NCBI RefSeq assembly: GCF_047730165.1
Contig: NZ_CP159834.1
Span: forward strand, 1,984,001-2,048,000
DNA from: Patiriisocius sp047730165
Lineage (GTDB): Bacteria > Bacteroidota > Bacteroidia > Flavobacteriales > Flavobacteriaceae
Reading direction: 5' to 3'
Length of the DNA: 64,000 nt
The notes beneath the pieces are model-generated. The model ran no database searches and was not told the DNA's origin. It was given only the letters and a program-made list of their open reading frames with translations. Both the position numbers and the translations under genes were made by a program. Positions 44,237-53,949 of this stretch are shown here, piece after piece (the first letter of the stretch is position 1; each line of letters starts with the position of its first letter).

Positions 44237-44878
44237 TTATTTCCCTCCTAAAAGACCACCAAGCAATCCGCCTAGTCCGCCGCTTTTCTTCTTTCCGCCA
44301 CCAAGTACCATTCCTGCTACGTCGTCAATGATGCTGCCATCGCCATCTGCATCTAGAAGAGTTTCAATTAGTGATTGGTCATTATTACTATTTTGTCCTA
44401 ATACTGACCCTAATAAACCACCTATATCATTTTGGTCTACGTTATCTTTACGTTTTTGGCTCCCAAGAACATTCATTAAAATAGGCGCTGCCATTTTGAT
44501 AATTTGTCCTACCGAGTTAGCATCCACACCGCTATTACTACTTATATTCTGTTCTACGCGCCCTTGATTACCACCTAAGACGTGTTTTAAGATTCCTGCT
44601 CCTTCATTCATGAATGAAGTGTCTGCGCTACTGCCTTCAAGGAGTCCTCCTAGGCTTGATAATAGAGATCCATCGTGACGCGTGTCTGATAATGCATTGT
44701 TCAAGCTTTCTGCACCCTTAGGTGAAGCTGCATTACGCTGCATGGCCCCTAGTATTGCAGGTAATGCCATGCTTAGTACACTCGCTGTTTTATCTGGAGA
44801 TTGCCCTGTTTGTGCACTTGCACCACTAATGAGTTGACGACCCATATCTGAGTTTAATAAATCTAAAATTGAAGCCAT
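44237..44878 (-). CDS. DUF937 (YidB-like) family protein
   Basis: Cytoplasmic protein of 213 residues from the ATG at 44878 (MASILDLLNSDMGRQLISG). The longer frame from 44935 adds a hydrophobic run that is not part of the family. Features are the repeated short helices with VLSMALPAILGAM and IIKMAAPILMNVLG motifs, and a Gly/Asp-rich end (DADGDGSIIDDVAG, GGKKKSGGLGGLLGG). DUF937/YidB proteins are widespread and uncharacterised. The glycine-rich tail looks flexible. Downstream of a strong terminator shared with the protease gene; monocistronic. Confidence 0.85.
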   Translation of the reverse strand: MASILDLLNSDMGRQLISGASAQTGQSPDKTASVLSMALPAILGAMQRNAASPKGAESLNNALSDTRHDGSLLSSLGGLLEGSSADTSFMNEGAGILKHVLGGNQGRVEQNISSNSGVDANSVGQIIKMAAPILMNVLGSQKRKDNVDQNDIGGLLGSVLGQNSNNDQSLIETLLDADGDGSIIDDVAGMVLGGGKKKSGGLGGLLGGLLGGK

Positions 44879-44999
44879 TTGATTTTTTATATAGTTACGT
44901 AGGGAATATACAAAAAAAATAAAAAACACGCGCACTCCATTTAGTTGGCTAAAAATTTAAAACTTAAATCTTTATATAAGGAGTTTTTGGCACCATGTT

Positions 45000-45028
45000 A
45001 AAATCCACGTGCAAAGCACGTGGATTTT
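45000..45028. terminator. Bidirectional hairpin after T9SS protease gene
   Basis: AAAATCCACGTGC pairs with GCACGTGGATTTT with an AAA loop, 26 nt behind the protease stop. Confidence 0.8.
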
Positions 45029-45053
45029 AAAAATGAAGATTTAATTTATATTA

Positions 45054-47339
45054 TTAATTTTTAATTAATTTAAGCGTTTTTGAGCGATTAGTAAATGTGT
45101 CATTTACTAAAACGAAGTAGATCCCAGAAGATAGATTTTGTATATCTACAACCGTTTTACTTTTATTCAGATCACCCGTTCCAATTTCTTGCCCTAGCGT
45201 GTTTACCATACTATAAGAAAAGGAACCTGTCGTGTTTCCTAGTTCGATCGTGACTAAACTTGTTGTTGGGTTAGGGTACATATTGATATTTGAAAAAGAG
45301 ATCTCGTTAACTCCTAGTTCTCCTGAGACTAACATTTCTGTTGCTTCGTTTGATCCAAATTCTCCACCAGAAACGACTACCATATTGTCATCTGTAGTTA
45401 GGCTATAAGAACCCTCCCCAAAATCACAACAGATTCCATCACCAAACTCATCAAAAATCTCTAATACATAACATTCGTTTCCATCTACATCAAAGTCATA
45501 TTCAAAAACAGTGTTGTCATCTACTGTCGCCGTGTATGGACCAAAAGAATCAATTATGGTTCCTGATAATGTTCTAAACTCCCAAGAAGTTTCCTCTGCA
45601 TAATCATCAGTTAAAAGAGAAAAATGCATTTGCGTAGTTTCATAACCTACACCCACTTCTATTTGATCTGATGCTGCATCATTAGTGTTGTTGTCGTCAT
45701 CAGCGCCATTTACCGCGTCTAATGTTGCGTTAAGTATGTGTGAACCTGGAGTGAATACTATTTCTCCAAGATCAAAGTCTTCAGATTCATTTTGTGACAA
45801 AGTACCAGAGAAATTTATCATAGCCTCTGCTCCATCATCAATGTTCCAGGTAATTGTAGCAGCAGTAATGTCATTCATCCCAAAATTAGTTAATGTAATT
45901 ATAGGATTTGTAGTGTTATCTCCACAATCTAATGCTGGAATAGTTGCTCCTACAGCAGCGTCTAAGGCAAATACTTCAAGAGGGGGAAAACTATCTAACG
46001 TATCAGGATCTGAACCACTTGGATCTAGCCAATCTCTAAGTCGGGTAGCAGCGGAACCACCATCCCAAGAAACTCCTAAACGGCCGTAGTAATCAAGTGC
46101 CCCATTATCAATAGTGCCTGCACAGGCAGCGCCACCACCAAATAGTTGACCTATAATTCTACCATTTTGATCAAATAATGGAGATCCAGATGAACCTGGT
46201 TCTGTTACTCCTAGTTCCCAGCCCCCTTCACTTCCTCCACCAACGATTTCCCAAGTCTGTGCGCCACCGTTGACTTCTTTTGTAGCAGGGTCGTCATCTC
46301 TACAGATTTTCATTACATCTCCAGATGGATGGTGTATTCCTACTTGAAAGATTGGAAAATTATCTGTTTTATCCCATCCAGCCCAAACACGATTCCAATC
46401 TGCTGGAATAGGTTGATTGATTTCTACAAGACAAAAATCTGAGCCCGCATTTCTAGCGCGCAAGGTACCACCACTTAAGGTCATTGTTGTAGGGCCATTA
46501 GAACTGTTTGTAGTAGCTGCACAAACTGGGTTAGGACTAATCCAACCAAATCGGAAAGACCAAGCCGCAGGGTTACTATAACAGTGATTGGCAGTTAAGA
46601 AATAAGGAGTCCCATCGTTTTGAGTATTGTTAATAAGAGCTCCAGAACAAAAGCCACTACCTCCAGAAAGTAAGATTCCTGCAGCGCGTTTGTTTAAATT
46701 TTTAAGATCTTCCCAGTCAGTGCCTATAGGACAATCAATATCTAAGTTGCAATCTCCAGAATCATTTAATCCTTTACTTGCATTAAAGGTTTCCGCATTA
46801 CGATATCCGTGGGTCGCTTTTGCAATATGTAATCTACCTTGTCCACTAACTTCAGCTGGTTCAAAATATTCGATCCATATCTTGTCTCCTTGAACAAGCC
46901 AAGTCCCAAGCATACCGCTATCTTGATTTTGAGCAGGTGTATATGCCCCTAATAAGTCGCTCTTGTCGTTATTGTATAGAAAGATAGAAGCGCCTTCTGG
47001 AAGGTAGAAGTCGTCAAATATGAAATTGAGAGATAATGCATTTGGCGAACTAATTAATAACCTCCAAATTCGGTCTCCGTTTTCTAGCATAGTCCATTGC
47101 CCATCTATAAAGCCAAAGTCTACACTGTGCATAAACCCAAAACGCCAGGGTTTTTCAAATTGTCCATCGTCTAAAGCGTCTTCTGCTCTAACTGCTCCGA
47201 TATCAAAAGTAGGAAGCTTCTTAGCTGCTATATCTTGATCGATATTTAGTTTCCAACTGAGCGGTTTACCTTCATTGGTTACTTGGGCAATACTCGTGAA
47301 AACAAAAAGCCCCACGATTAGAGATAAAAGAAGTTTCAT
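45054..47339 (-). CDS. Secreted trypsin-like serine protease with T9SS sorting domain
   Basis: 761 residues. Signal peptide MKLLLSLIVGLFVFTSIAQ, an N-terminal prodomain (about 25-190, WRLLISSPNALSLNFIFDDF), then a lysyl-endopeptidase-like S1 domain. The catalytic His is in YFLTANHCYSN, Asp in GSDFCLVEINQ and Ser in EPGSSGSPLFDQNG (near 380); the Cys in CSGALIN supports disulfides. An Ig-like region and a CUB-like or propeptide-type segment (GNECYVLEIFDEFGDGICCD) precede the C-terminal Por sorting domain (MYPNPTTSLVTIEL, LSSGIYFVLVND). Predicted to be exported by type IX secretion. Cleavage specificity is not certain. Confidence 0.9.
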   Translation of the reverse strand: MKLLLSLIVGLFVFTSIAQVTNEGKPLSWKLNIDQDIAAKKLPTFDIGAVRAEDALDDGQFEKPWRFGFMHSVDFGFIDGQWTMLENGDRIWRLLISSPNALSLNFIFDDFYLPEGASIFLYNNDKSDLLGAYTPAQNQDSGMLGTWLVQGDKIWIEYFEPAEVSGQGRLHIAKATHGYRNAETFNASKGLNDSGDCNLDIDCPIGTDWEDLKNLNKRAAGILLSGGSGFCSGALINNTQNDGTPYFLTANHCYSNPAAWSFRFGWISPNPVCAATTNSSNGPTTMTLSGGTLRARNAGSDFCLVEINQPIPADWNRVWAGWDKTDNFPIFQVGIHHPSGDVMKICRDDDPATKEVNGGAQTWEIVGGGSEGGWELGVTEPGSSGSPLFDQNGRIIGQLFGGGAACAGTIDNGALDYYGRLGVSWDGGSAATRLRDWLDPSGSDPDTLDSFPPLEVFALDAAVGATIPALDCGDNTTNPIITLTNFGMNDITAATITWNIDDGAEAMINFSGTLSQNESEDFDLGEIVFTPGSHILNATLDAVNGADDDNNTNDAASDQIEVGVGYETTQMHFSLLTDDYAEETSWEFRTLSGTIIDSFGPYTATVDDNTVFEYDFDVDGNECYVLEIFDEFGDGICCDFGEGSYSLTTDDNMVVVSGGEFGSNEATEMLVSGELGVNEISFSNINMYPNPTTSLVTIELGNTTGSFSYSMVNTLGQEIGTGDLNKSKTVVDIQNLSSGIYFVLVNDTFTNRSKTLKLIKN

Positions 47340-47410
47340 AATTTAACTGTTTTAAGTTGTACGCTAAAAATAGATTAATTTTCCGGGTATAATCCTAATT
47401 TGTAGTAATT

Positions 47411-48364
47411 CTAGTTTTGGAGGATTTCAATAATTTGATCGGCAAGCTCTGTTCCAATTCTATCTTGTGCTTCATTTGTAGCGGCACCTATGTGTGGACT
47501 TAAAGATACTCTCTCGTTCATTAATACCTTAACGGCAGGAGTTGGTTCTTTCTCAAAAGTATCTAAGGCTGCAAAAGATAACTTACCACTGTCTAAAGCT
47601 TCAATTAATGCTATTTCGTCAATCACGCCACCTCTTGCTGCATTTATAATAGCAGCTCCATCTTTCATTTTTGCAATTTCTGCTTTACCAATTACATAAT
47701 TCTTTTGTGCAGGAACGTGTAAGGTAATAAAGTCACTGTGTTGTATTAATTCTGAAACAGGCTCGGTTTTAATCTTTAGCGTTATTGTTTGACCATCATA
47801 AAAGTCTAGCTTGATGTCTGCTTCGCCCACAAAGCTATCACTAGCGATTACCTTCATACCGCAACCTAAAGCAATTTTTGCCACTTCTCGTCCTATACGA
47901 CCAAATCCAATAATCCCTAAAGTCTTCCCACGTAACTCACTACCTTTTGCGTAGTTTTTCTTGAGATCTTTAAACTTAGAATCCCCATCAAGAGGCATAT
48001 TTCTGTTGGCATCATATAAATAACGAACCCCACCAAAAAGGTGAGCGAACACTAACTCAGCAACAGAAGAAGAAGAGGCTGCGGGTGTGTTAATCACTTT
48101 TAATCCTTTCTCTCTAGCATACTCTACATCAATATTGTCCATGCCAACACCACCGCGTCCTATAATCTTTAAAGAAGGACATGCATCGATTAAGGCTTTA
48201 CGCGCCGTTGTTGCACTGCGCACCAAAAGTACGTTTACTTGATTTTCATTAATAAAACTTTCTAGTTGCTCTTGTGCAACCTTCGTTGTGATTACTTCGA
48301 ATCCTGCTTTTTCTAAGGCGTCAATTCCAGATTGAGAAACACCATCATTTGCTAGTACTTTCAT
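47411..48364 (-). CDS. serA: D-3-phosphoglycerate dehydrogenase
   Basis: First enzyme of serine synthesis, 317 residues: the short form without the C-terminal ACT or ASB domains. NAD-binding motif GKTLGIIGFGRIGREVAKIA (about 144-163), VGMDNIDVEYAREKG (about 77-91), and the active-site NAARGGVID near 240 and LSPHIGAATNEAQ (catalytic His near 293). It lies 90 nt downstream of serC on the same strand, so the two adjacent steps of the pathway are probably co-expressed. serB is not in the window. Confidence 0.95.
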   Translation of the reverse strand: MKVLANDGVSQSGIDALEKAGFEVITTKVAQEQLESFINENQVNVLLVRSATTARKALIDACPSLKIIGRGGVGMDNIDVEYAREKGLKVINTPAASSSSVAELVFAHLFGGVRYLYDANRNMPLDGDSKFKDLKKNYAKGSELRGKTLGIIGFGRIGREVAKIALGCGMKVIASDSFVGEADIKLDFYDGQTITLKIKTEPVSELIQHSDFITLHVPAQKNYVIGKAEIAKMKDGAAIINAARGGVIDEIALIEALDSGKLSFAALDTFEKEPTPAVKVLMNERVSLSPHIGAATNEAQDRIGTELADQIIEILQN

Positions 48365-48454
48365 ATTTTTATTTATTCTGCTTCGTAGTTATTTATTTCT
48401 ATTGGACTCTTATTCGGTATCATTAATATTTTCGCGAAAACTGAAAGCTATTAT

Positions 48455-49534
48455 TTATTTTACCTCTAGCACTTTTTTCTCCAACTCTTGCATTACATCG
48501 ACTAAAATCTGCACACTTTCTATTGGCAAAGCATTATACATAGATGCGCGATACCCACCCACACTTCTGTGACCGCCTAATCCATTAATGCCGGCTGCCG
48601 TCCACATCGTATCAAAAGTTTCTTTATATTCTTCGTTTTGTAAAGTAAAAGTTGCATTCATCTTAGAACGATCTTCTTTGTTTGCTACAAAGCCTTTAAA
48701 TAAAGGATTGCGATCTATCTCGCTATAAAGCAGTGCGGCCTTTTTATTATTGTTCTTTTCCATGTTTGCTACGCCCCCCATTTCTTTTAACCACTCTAAA
48801 GTCAACATCGATACGTACACAGGAAACACAGCAGGTGTATTAAACATACTATCCTTGCTTAGGTGTACTTTATAATCTAACATAGAAGGGATGACTCTCG
48901 ATACCTTTCCTAAAATATCTTCTTTCACCACGATTAGCGTAGTTCCAGCAGGTCCCATGTTCTTCTGGGCACCGGCATAGATTAAGTCAAACTTACTAAA
49001 ATCTAGTACACGCGAAAAAATATCGCTACTCATATCACATATTAAAGGGCAATCAACTTCTGGAAAGTTATTTATTTGTGTTCCAAAAATGGTGTTGTTA
49101 CTCGTAAGGTGAAAATAATCTAAACCAGAAGGCACTGTAAAATCTTTTGGTATTTGGTTGTAATTAGTGTCTTTAGAGGAAGCAACGACATCAACCTCTC
49201 CAAATAATTTTGCTTCTTTAATCGCCTTATCAGACCAAGTTCCAGTATCTAGATATCCCGCTTTTTTCTCTAATAAGTTATAGGCAACCATCAAGAATTC
49301 TAGACTTGCACCACCTTGTAAGAACAAAGCTTTGTACCCTTTATTCTGAAGACCAAGATGTTCTAAAGCGAGGTCTTGTGACCGTTCCATTACGTTTATA
49401 AAAGATTTACTTCTATGTGATATTTCTATCAACGATAGATCGAGATTGTCAAAATTGATGACGGCTCGTGATGCTTTTTCTAAAACCGATTGTGGTAAAA
49501 TACAAGGCCCTGCGCTAAAATTGTGCTTCTTCAT
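48455..49534 (-). CDS. serC: Phosphoserine aminotransferase
   Basis: Second enzyme of serine synthesis and also of pyridoxine synthesis; PLP-dependent. 359 residues from the ATG at 49534 (MKKHNFSAGPCILPQSVL), which matches the family start; the longer frame to 49612 adds non-family residues. PLP Lys is in LIYAGAQKNMGPAGTTLIVV (near residue 194), FLQGGASLEF at about 72 and GGHRSVGGYRASMYNAL near the end (substrate arginines). Upstream of serA on the same strand. Confidence 0.96.
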   Translation of the reverse strand: MKKHNFSAGPCILPQSVLEKASRAVINFDNLDLSLIEISHRSKSFINVMERSQDLALEHLGLQNKGYKALFLQGGASLEFLMVAYNLLEKKAGYLDTGTWSDKAIKEAKLFGEVDVVASSKDTNYNQIPKDFTVPSGLDYFHLTSNNTIFGTQINNFPEVDCPLICDMSSDIFSRVLDFSKFDLIYAGAQKNMGPAGTTLIVVKEDILGKVSRVIPSMLDYKVHLSKDSMFNTPAVFPVYVSMLTLEWLKEMGGVANMEKNNNKKAALLYSEIDRNPLFKGFVANKEDRSKMNATFTLQNEEYKETFDTMWTAAGINGLGGHRSVGGYRASMYNALPIESVQILVDVMQELEKKVLEVK

Positions 49535-49763
49535 TTTGTGAATTCTTTTATGTATATCTGTATTGCTCCAAAAAGGACTGCCATCAGCCAAAAACGCACT
49601 TCCTTTTTGCAAGATGCAAAGATGCTAAAAACCTAAGAAGAATTAAGTAAAAGCCCTCTTAAGTTATCCAATTAAGTTAACAATGTGAATATGATAATTT
49701 GGCGGCAATTTGCCTCAGGAATTTTAAGAGTTTGATAATTTTAGGTTGGTCAAAATACAAATT

Positions 49764-50786
49764 TTACAACGCAAGAATGAATTCCAACGTATCTACCCCA
49801 TCAGCATAATCCCAAAGCGTAGGAGTCTGAGCCACACCAAAGCCCACTTCGTTTTCCATTCCACAATCTCCAACAACTGCTTGTATATGTTCTGCTTGCA
49901 TGGTTAGTTTTGATTGTACCTCAGAAAGCGTTGTGTAACGCTCTAGCATCACCACCGAAATAGGAGAAGAGAACCCTTCATCTTCTTTCAAGAGCATAAA
50001 TTCGTTATCCAATAATTTAATATTGCTCATTAAATAAACCGCTTTATTATAATCATAGTTGTTCATATACTTATGATTGTTAATCACTTCTTTCCAGGAG
50101 AACATCGCATTAAAAAAGTGATCTAAATTATACTCCTCAGGAAAATATACTTTTGAAACATTCCGACATCCCAATCCAAAATACCTGAAGATATCATCTG
50201 CCAATGCTTCCATTTGTTCTTTCGATTCTTTACCGGTAATGACAGCAACACTGTTTCTGTTTTTACGAATAATGTTTGGGTACTTATTAAAATAGTGATC
50301 AAAGTACTTTGCCGTGTTGTTGCTTCCCGTAGCAATCACTGCGTCAAAGTTTTCTAACTTTTCTTTGGTAAAAGTGATAGCTTTTTTAAAAGAAGGTTCT
50401 ATCGTTGTTAATAGCTTCGTTATGTGTGTCAATAATATAGCATCACTAGAAGACATTTTTGCTTGAATGTGGTTTCCAGAAATAAGAACTGATAAAAAAT
50501 CGTGAAATCCTACGAGTGGGATATTCCCTGCCATCACAATAGCAATGGTTTTTGGAACACTTTCGGTAAAGGAATATTTGTCAGTCCACAATGTCAGGTT
50601 CTTTTGTGTTAATGCTGATGACCAATTTTCTAATGCAAAGACAATATTTTCTTCTGTGAACCAGCCATTGTGGGCATTTGCTGTGCCAATGAGTGTATGG
50701 TACGCTTCAGACTTTTCTTTTGTAAGTCTCCCTAGTTGCTCGCCTAATGTTGTGAAAGCGTTAATTCTTTGTTGTAATGGCACCAT
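49764..50786 (-). CDS. Acyl-CoA reductase (LuxC-like)
   Basis: LuxC-type reductase that reduces acyl-CoA to an aldehyde. 340 residues from the ATG at 50786 (MVPLQQRINAFTTLGEQLGR); a TTG at 50825 would overlap the divergent ferredoxin promoter. Family blocks are MAGNIPLVGFHDFLSVLISG (about 90-109), IATGSNNTAKYFDHYF and FGLGCRNVSKVYFPEEY with the probable catalytic Cys near 206. In Bacteroidota this gene is regularly paired with a divergent ferredoxin, as here. Its physiological acyl substrate is not known; there is no lux operon. Confidence 0.85.
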   Translation of the reverse strand: MVPLQQRINAFTTLGEQLGRLTKEKSEAYHTLIGTANAHNGWFTEENIVFALENWSSALTQKNLTLWTDKYSFTESVPKTIAIVMAGNIPLVGFHDFLSVLISGNHIQAKMSSSDAILLTHITKLLTTIEPSFKKAITFTKEKLENFDAVIATGSNNTAKYFDHYFNKYPNIIRKNRNSVAVITGKESKEQMEALADDIFRYFGLGCRNVSKVYFPEEYNLDHFFNAMFSWKEVINNHKYMNNYDYNKAVYLMSNIKLLDNEFMLLKEDEGFSSPISVVMLERYTTLSEVQSKLTMQAEHIQAVVGDCGMENEVGFGVAQTPTLWDYADGVDTLEFILAL

Positions 50787-50788
50787 AG

Positions 50789-50820
50789 TTTGGAGTTGCG
50801 GGTTTAAGGCATTAAATTTG
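50789..50820 (+). promoter_or_regulatory. Ferredoxin promoter (TTTG-N20-TAAATTTG)
   Basis: TTTG (50789-50792), 20 nt, TAAATTTG (50813-50820): a full consensus match with about 20 nt of leader to the ATG at 50845. The element overlaps the 5' end of the divergent reductase gene. Confidence 0.75.
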
Positions 50821-50844
50821 TACAAAAATAGAAAAAGAAACCCG

Positions 50845-51198
50845 ATGGCGATTATAATAACAGACGAATGTATTAACTGTGGAGCTTGCGAACCAGAATG
50901 TCCTAATACGGCTATCTATGAAGGGGCTGATGACTGGCGATATGCAGACGGAACAGACCTAGAAGGAAATCTCGTTTTGCCTAACGGGAAGGCAGTGGAC
51001 GCAACAGAGACTCAAGAACCAGTAAGTGATGAAATTTACTATATTGTTGCAGATAAATGTACAGAGTGTAAAGGTTTTCACGATGAGCCACAATGTGCGG
51101 CAGTATGTCCAGTAGATTGTTGTGTACCCGATGAAGATAATGTAGAGACAGAAGAAATACTGCTAGCAAAGCAGTCATTTATGCATTTTAAAGATTAA
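50845..51198 (+). CDS. 4Fe-4S dicluster ferredoxin
   Basis: The 117-residue electron carrier starts MAIIITDECINCGACEPECP. Cysteine patterns for two 4Fe-4S clusters are CINCGACEPECP (residues 9-20) and CTECKGFHDEPQCAAVCP (about 72-89), the second with a loop of eight residues as in the YfhL/Allochromatium type. Between them is an acidic insertion of about 40 residues. The C-terminus is acidic. The long frame upstream of 50845 is antisense to the reductase and is ignored. Its own promoter lies in the divergent gap. A perfect terminator follows. Confidence 0.92.
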   Translation: MAIIITDECINCGACEPECPNTAIYEGADDWRYADGTDLEGNLVLPNGKAVDATETQEPVSDEIYYIVADKCTECKGFHDEPQCAAVCPVDCCVPDEDNVETEEILLAKQSFMHFKD

Positions 51199-51214
51199 TT
51201 TAATTATATTAAAA

Positions 51215-51249
51215 CAAAAAAAGACAATCATAATGATTGTCTTTTTTTG
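51215..51249. terminator. Ferredoxin terminator
   Basis: CAAAAAAAGACAATCAT pairs with ATGATTGTCTTTTTTTG, a nearly perfect inverted repeat with a one-base centre (a loop of about 5 nt in practice). Confidence 0.88.
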
Positions 51250-51586
51250 TTACAAGCCGTTTCAATCTGTTTGAACTCTTTTTTGTTGAGCAGCCATAAC
51301 CACAACTCGAGGATGCCTAAAAATACTATTAGAAAAGTTGAATTTTTTTTTGATTTCGAGTTGGGTGTTTTTCCCAAAAGAAGTGTAGTTTAATTCCCGT
51401 AAAATCAGTGTGAGAACTACTAGGATCCAATGTATGGGATAATCTTGAATCAATGAAAACCCTAGACAGGATCGTAAAAAGTTGCACAAAAAAACACCAA
51501 TTCTATAGTAGTGAAAATGCGAGCGCGATTTTAAATATCTTCAATTCAGTTTTAAGTGCAGTAAGAATAATAGAATCAAGTATAGA
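51250..51586. other. 337-bp region with no recognised gene
   Basis: Only short open frames (64-75 codons) on both strands, without family features or start signals. CAACTCGA (51302-51309) and TCGAGTTG (51356-51363) are an inverted pair across 46 nt. I see no RNA, promoter or mobile element that I would defend. Confidence 0.4.
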
Positions 51587-52624
51587 TTATTTTATAACCA
51601 CCTTCTTTGTAACAACTCCAGCCTCATTCTCAATTCTCAAGAAATAAATTCCCGTAGAGAATTTGCTTACGTCAATTCCTTGTGAAGCGGTATAATCAGT
51701 TGTGACTACTTGTTTTCCTTGCCCATCATATAAACTAACAGTGTTAATTGCTTGAGACGTACTTTCAATCCAGAGTATTTCTGAAGTAGGGTTAGGGAAT
51801 ACAGAAAAGTCTTTTACAGGGATATCATTCACTCCAGCGGTCGCCCAAATATCTTGCGCTTCTGGTCCACCCCAGATGATGGTAGCTAGTTGTGGTTGAT
51901 CTATAAATGGGTTTCTATTTCCGTAGGCTTGCTCTAGGTAAGGATTCCGTTGTATTTCAAGTGCACTCACTTCATCTTCAGCATTCCATTGCAATAAGAT
52001 TTGCATCATATCTGTGCCTGGTTCTAAGGATCCAACCGCTTGTAATGATGGGATACATCTATCGCCATAACGAGTGTACATATACATTAAGATACGAGCT
52101 ACATCTCCACGCCATTCATCTCCAGGATACCAGTTACCGCTGGTAACATCACCTGCGTTGCCAGAACCCTCGGCAAATTTTTTATTCCCTTTATTGTTGT
52201 TTGCTTGTTGGTCACTAGGTCTTAGGTTTTGTGGGTCAGCGCCAATTCCTGTAGTGCCATTATTCACATCTCCCATAGTCGGGTTTGTGTTAGAGCGAGC
52301 AAAGGTGTGTTCTCTATTATACTCACAATTGGCGCCGCCAAAGGCTTGTTTGTTGCGACTTCTGTCGGTAGTGCAGCTACCATCACCATCGTTGTAACCA
52401 TAAATGAGTAAGACATCACTACCGTTTTCTGGGTTGTTATCCATTTCAAAAAACGCCAACTTCACATCTCCATAATTGAAGGATCCACTTGCGCTGCTTA
52501 TTTTCTGCTGTAGCTCAAAATATAAATCCTGACCTGTTAAGTTAAGATCTACATCATCATAATAGGGTTGTTGACTTAAAACAACCTGTAAAGGAAGGAG
52601 TAGAAGTAGCACTAATTTTTTCAT
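51587..52624 (-). CDS. Secreted endonuclease I family nuclease with T9SS sorting domain
   Basis: 345 residues with signal peptide (MKKLVLLLLLPLQVVLS, before QQPYY). The endonuclease I (EndA-like, beta-beta-alpha metal) domain spans about 20-250: NREHTFARSNTNPTMGDVNN carries the catalytic His (His-Thr pair), ADPQNLRPSDQQANNNKGN the metal-binding Asn, and WRGDVARILMYMYTRYGD ends the domain. A Por sorting domain (SVFPNPTSEILWIEST to TGIYFLRIENEAGVVTKKVVIK) follows. Predicted to digest extracellular DNA for nutrient use after type IX export. Downstream of an RsmB-like gene by about 40 bp. Confidence 0.92.
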   Translation of the reverse strand: MKKLVLLLLLPLQVVLSQQPYYDDVDLNLTGQDLYFELQQKISSASGSFNYGDVKLAFFEMDNNPENGSDVLLIYGYNDGDGSCTTDRSRNKQAFGGANCEYNREHTFARSNTNPTMGDVNNGTTGIGADPQNLRPSDQQANNNKGNKKFAEGSGNAGDVTSGNWYPGDEWRGDVARILMYMYTRYGDRCIPSLQAVGSLEPGTDMMQILLQWNAEDEVSALEIQRNPYLEQAYGNRNPFIDQPQLATIIWGGPEAQDIWATAGVNDIPVKDFSVFPNPTSEILWIESTSQAINTVSLYDGQGKQVVTTDYTASQGIDVSKFSTGIYFLRIENEAGVVTKKVVIK

Positions 52625-52665
52625 GTTTTTATTTTTTCAGTCTTACATATTTTAGCGGAGCGGTA

Positions 52666-53880
52666 CTACTTCTTTTTTCTCTTCATAAGTGCCATGTAAA
52701 AACCGTCAAAACCGGTGGCACTAGGGGAAACTTTATTTTCTTTCTTAATTTCGAAAGTAGCACCTTCTTCAGAAGCAAGAAACTCCTTTACTTGTAACTC
52801 ATTTTCTGAAGGTAAAATAGAACAAGTTGCGTACATAAATTCGCCATCCTCTTTAACCATTTTTGAATAATCACGTAAAAGCTGTTGCTGTAGTGTACGG
52901 ATTCTATCTAAAAAGTCTGGCTGCATTTTCCACTTGGTATCTGGGTTTCTTTTAAGAACACCTAATCCTGAGCAAGGCGCATCTATTAATACCTTGTCTG
53001 CTGTACCGTGTAGTTTTTTGATCACTTTTGTCGTGTCAATAACTCGGGTTTCTATGTTAAAAGCACCATTACGTTTTGCACGTCTTTTGAGTTCTTTTAA
53101 TTTGCTTTCGTAGATATCTAGCGAAATCAGTTGTCCTTTATTCTCCATCATCTCTGCAATATGTAGACTTTTCCCTCCGGCACCTGCACAGGCATCTATG
53201 ATGCGCTGTCCTGGCTTAGCATCTAGCATAATTGCTACTTTTTGCGAATTTGCATCCTGTACTTCAAACCAGCCATTTTTAAAAGCATCTGTTGTAAATA
53301 CATTTGAGCGTTCTTTTAAAACGAGTGCATTAGGGACTCCTTTGGCGGCGGTGGTTTCTACATCTAAATCTGCTAATTGATTTTTAACCTCTAGAACGTT
53401 AGACTTTAGCGTGTTAACTCTTAATACCACTGGTGCTAATTGGTTTAATGCAGCTAATTCTTTATCCCATTTTTTACCGAGTTCTTTTGATCCTACTTCG
53501 TCTAACCAATCTGGAATAGACTCGCGTATTTTTCTAATTTTTGATAATTCGTCAAATCTACCTTTGATGCGTCGTGTAGGGGTGCTTTCAAATTGTGGCC
53601 AATCTGGAATTTTAATTCCGCGTAATGTCGCCCAAACCGTAAATAAACGGAAAAGATTAGTACGGTCAAATGGTTCGTTTACATCTGCAATTTCTGCATA
53701 CAATCGCTTCCATCGCACAATGTCGTAGGTTGTTTCTGCAATAAATCCTCTGTCTCTGGAGCCCCAACGTTTATCAAGTTTAAGGGTGTTTTTTAAAACT
53801 TTATCAGCTTGCTTTCCTTCATTAAAAATAAGGTGAAGCGAGTCAATGGTTGCAAATACCAGATTGCGGTGTAATCTCAT
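52666..53880 (-). CDS. NOL1/NOP2/Sun family (RsmB-like) RNA (cytosine-5) methyltransferase
   Basis: 404-residue SAM-dependent enzyme. SAM motif I is IDACAGAGGKSLHIAEMM (about 229-246), motif IV IDAPCSGLGVLKRNPDT (the catalytic Cys pair is this PCS and the TCS of motif VI), and motif VI YATCSILPSENELQVKEF. An N-terminal region with VLRVNTLK-type residues (about 151-158) fits RsmB. The protein probably methylates C967 of 16S rRNA, but the family has several rRNA targets, so the exact site is uncertain. A TACCTTTG element lies upstream. Divergent from a YCF48 gene with about 70 bp between. Confidence 0.9.
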   Translation of the reverse strand: MRLHRNLVFATIDSLHLIFNEGKQADKVLKNTLKLDKRWGSRDRGFIAETTYDIVRWKRLYAEIADVNEPFDRTNLFRLFTVWATLRGIKIPDWPQFESTPTRRIKGRFDELSKIRKIRESIPDWLDEVGSKELGKKWDKELAALNQLAPVVLRVNTLKSNVLEVKNQLADLDVETTAAKGVPNALVLKERSNVFTTDAFKNGWFEVQDANSQKVAIMLDAKPGQRIIDACAGAGGKSLHIAEMMENKGQLISLDIYESKLKELKRRAKRNGAFNIETRVIDTTKVIKKLHGTADKVLIDAPCSGLGVLKRNPDTKWKMQPDFLDRIRTLQQQLLRDYSKMVKEDGEFMYATCSILPSENELQVKEFLASEEGATFEIKKENKVSPSATGFDGFYMALMKRKKK

Positions 53881-53896
53881 AGTTTAAATTAAGCCG

Positions 53897-53904
53897 CAAA
53901 GGTA
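53897..53904 (-). promoter_or_regulatory. Possible promoter -7 element of the RsmB-like gene
   Basis: TACCTTTG on the minus strand, an exact TAnnTTTG match 17 nt ahead of the ATG; no -33 TTTG at the expected distance. Confidence 0.4.
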
Positions 53905-53949
53905 ATCATTCACTAGTTTCTTTTGTTATTTTTGAGTAAAATTATGATC

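Noticed and set aside
50545..50844. Long N-terminal extension of the ferredoxin frame
   Set aside because: It is antisense to the LuxC-like reductase and runs through the ferredoxin promoter; the protein family starts at 50845.
51262..51647. Short open frames on both strands ahead of the endonuclease gene
   Set aside because: No family similarity, no start signals, and one overlaps the endonuclease 3' end antisense.
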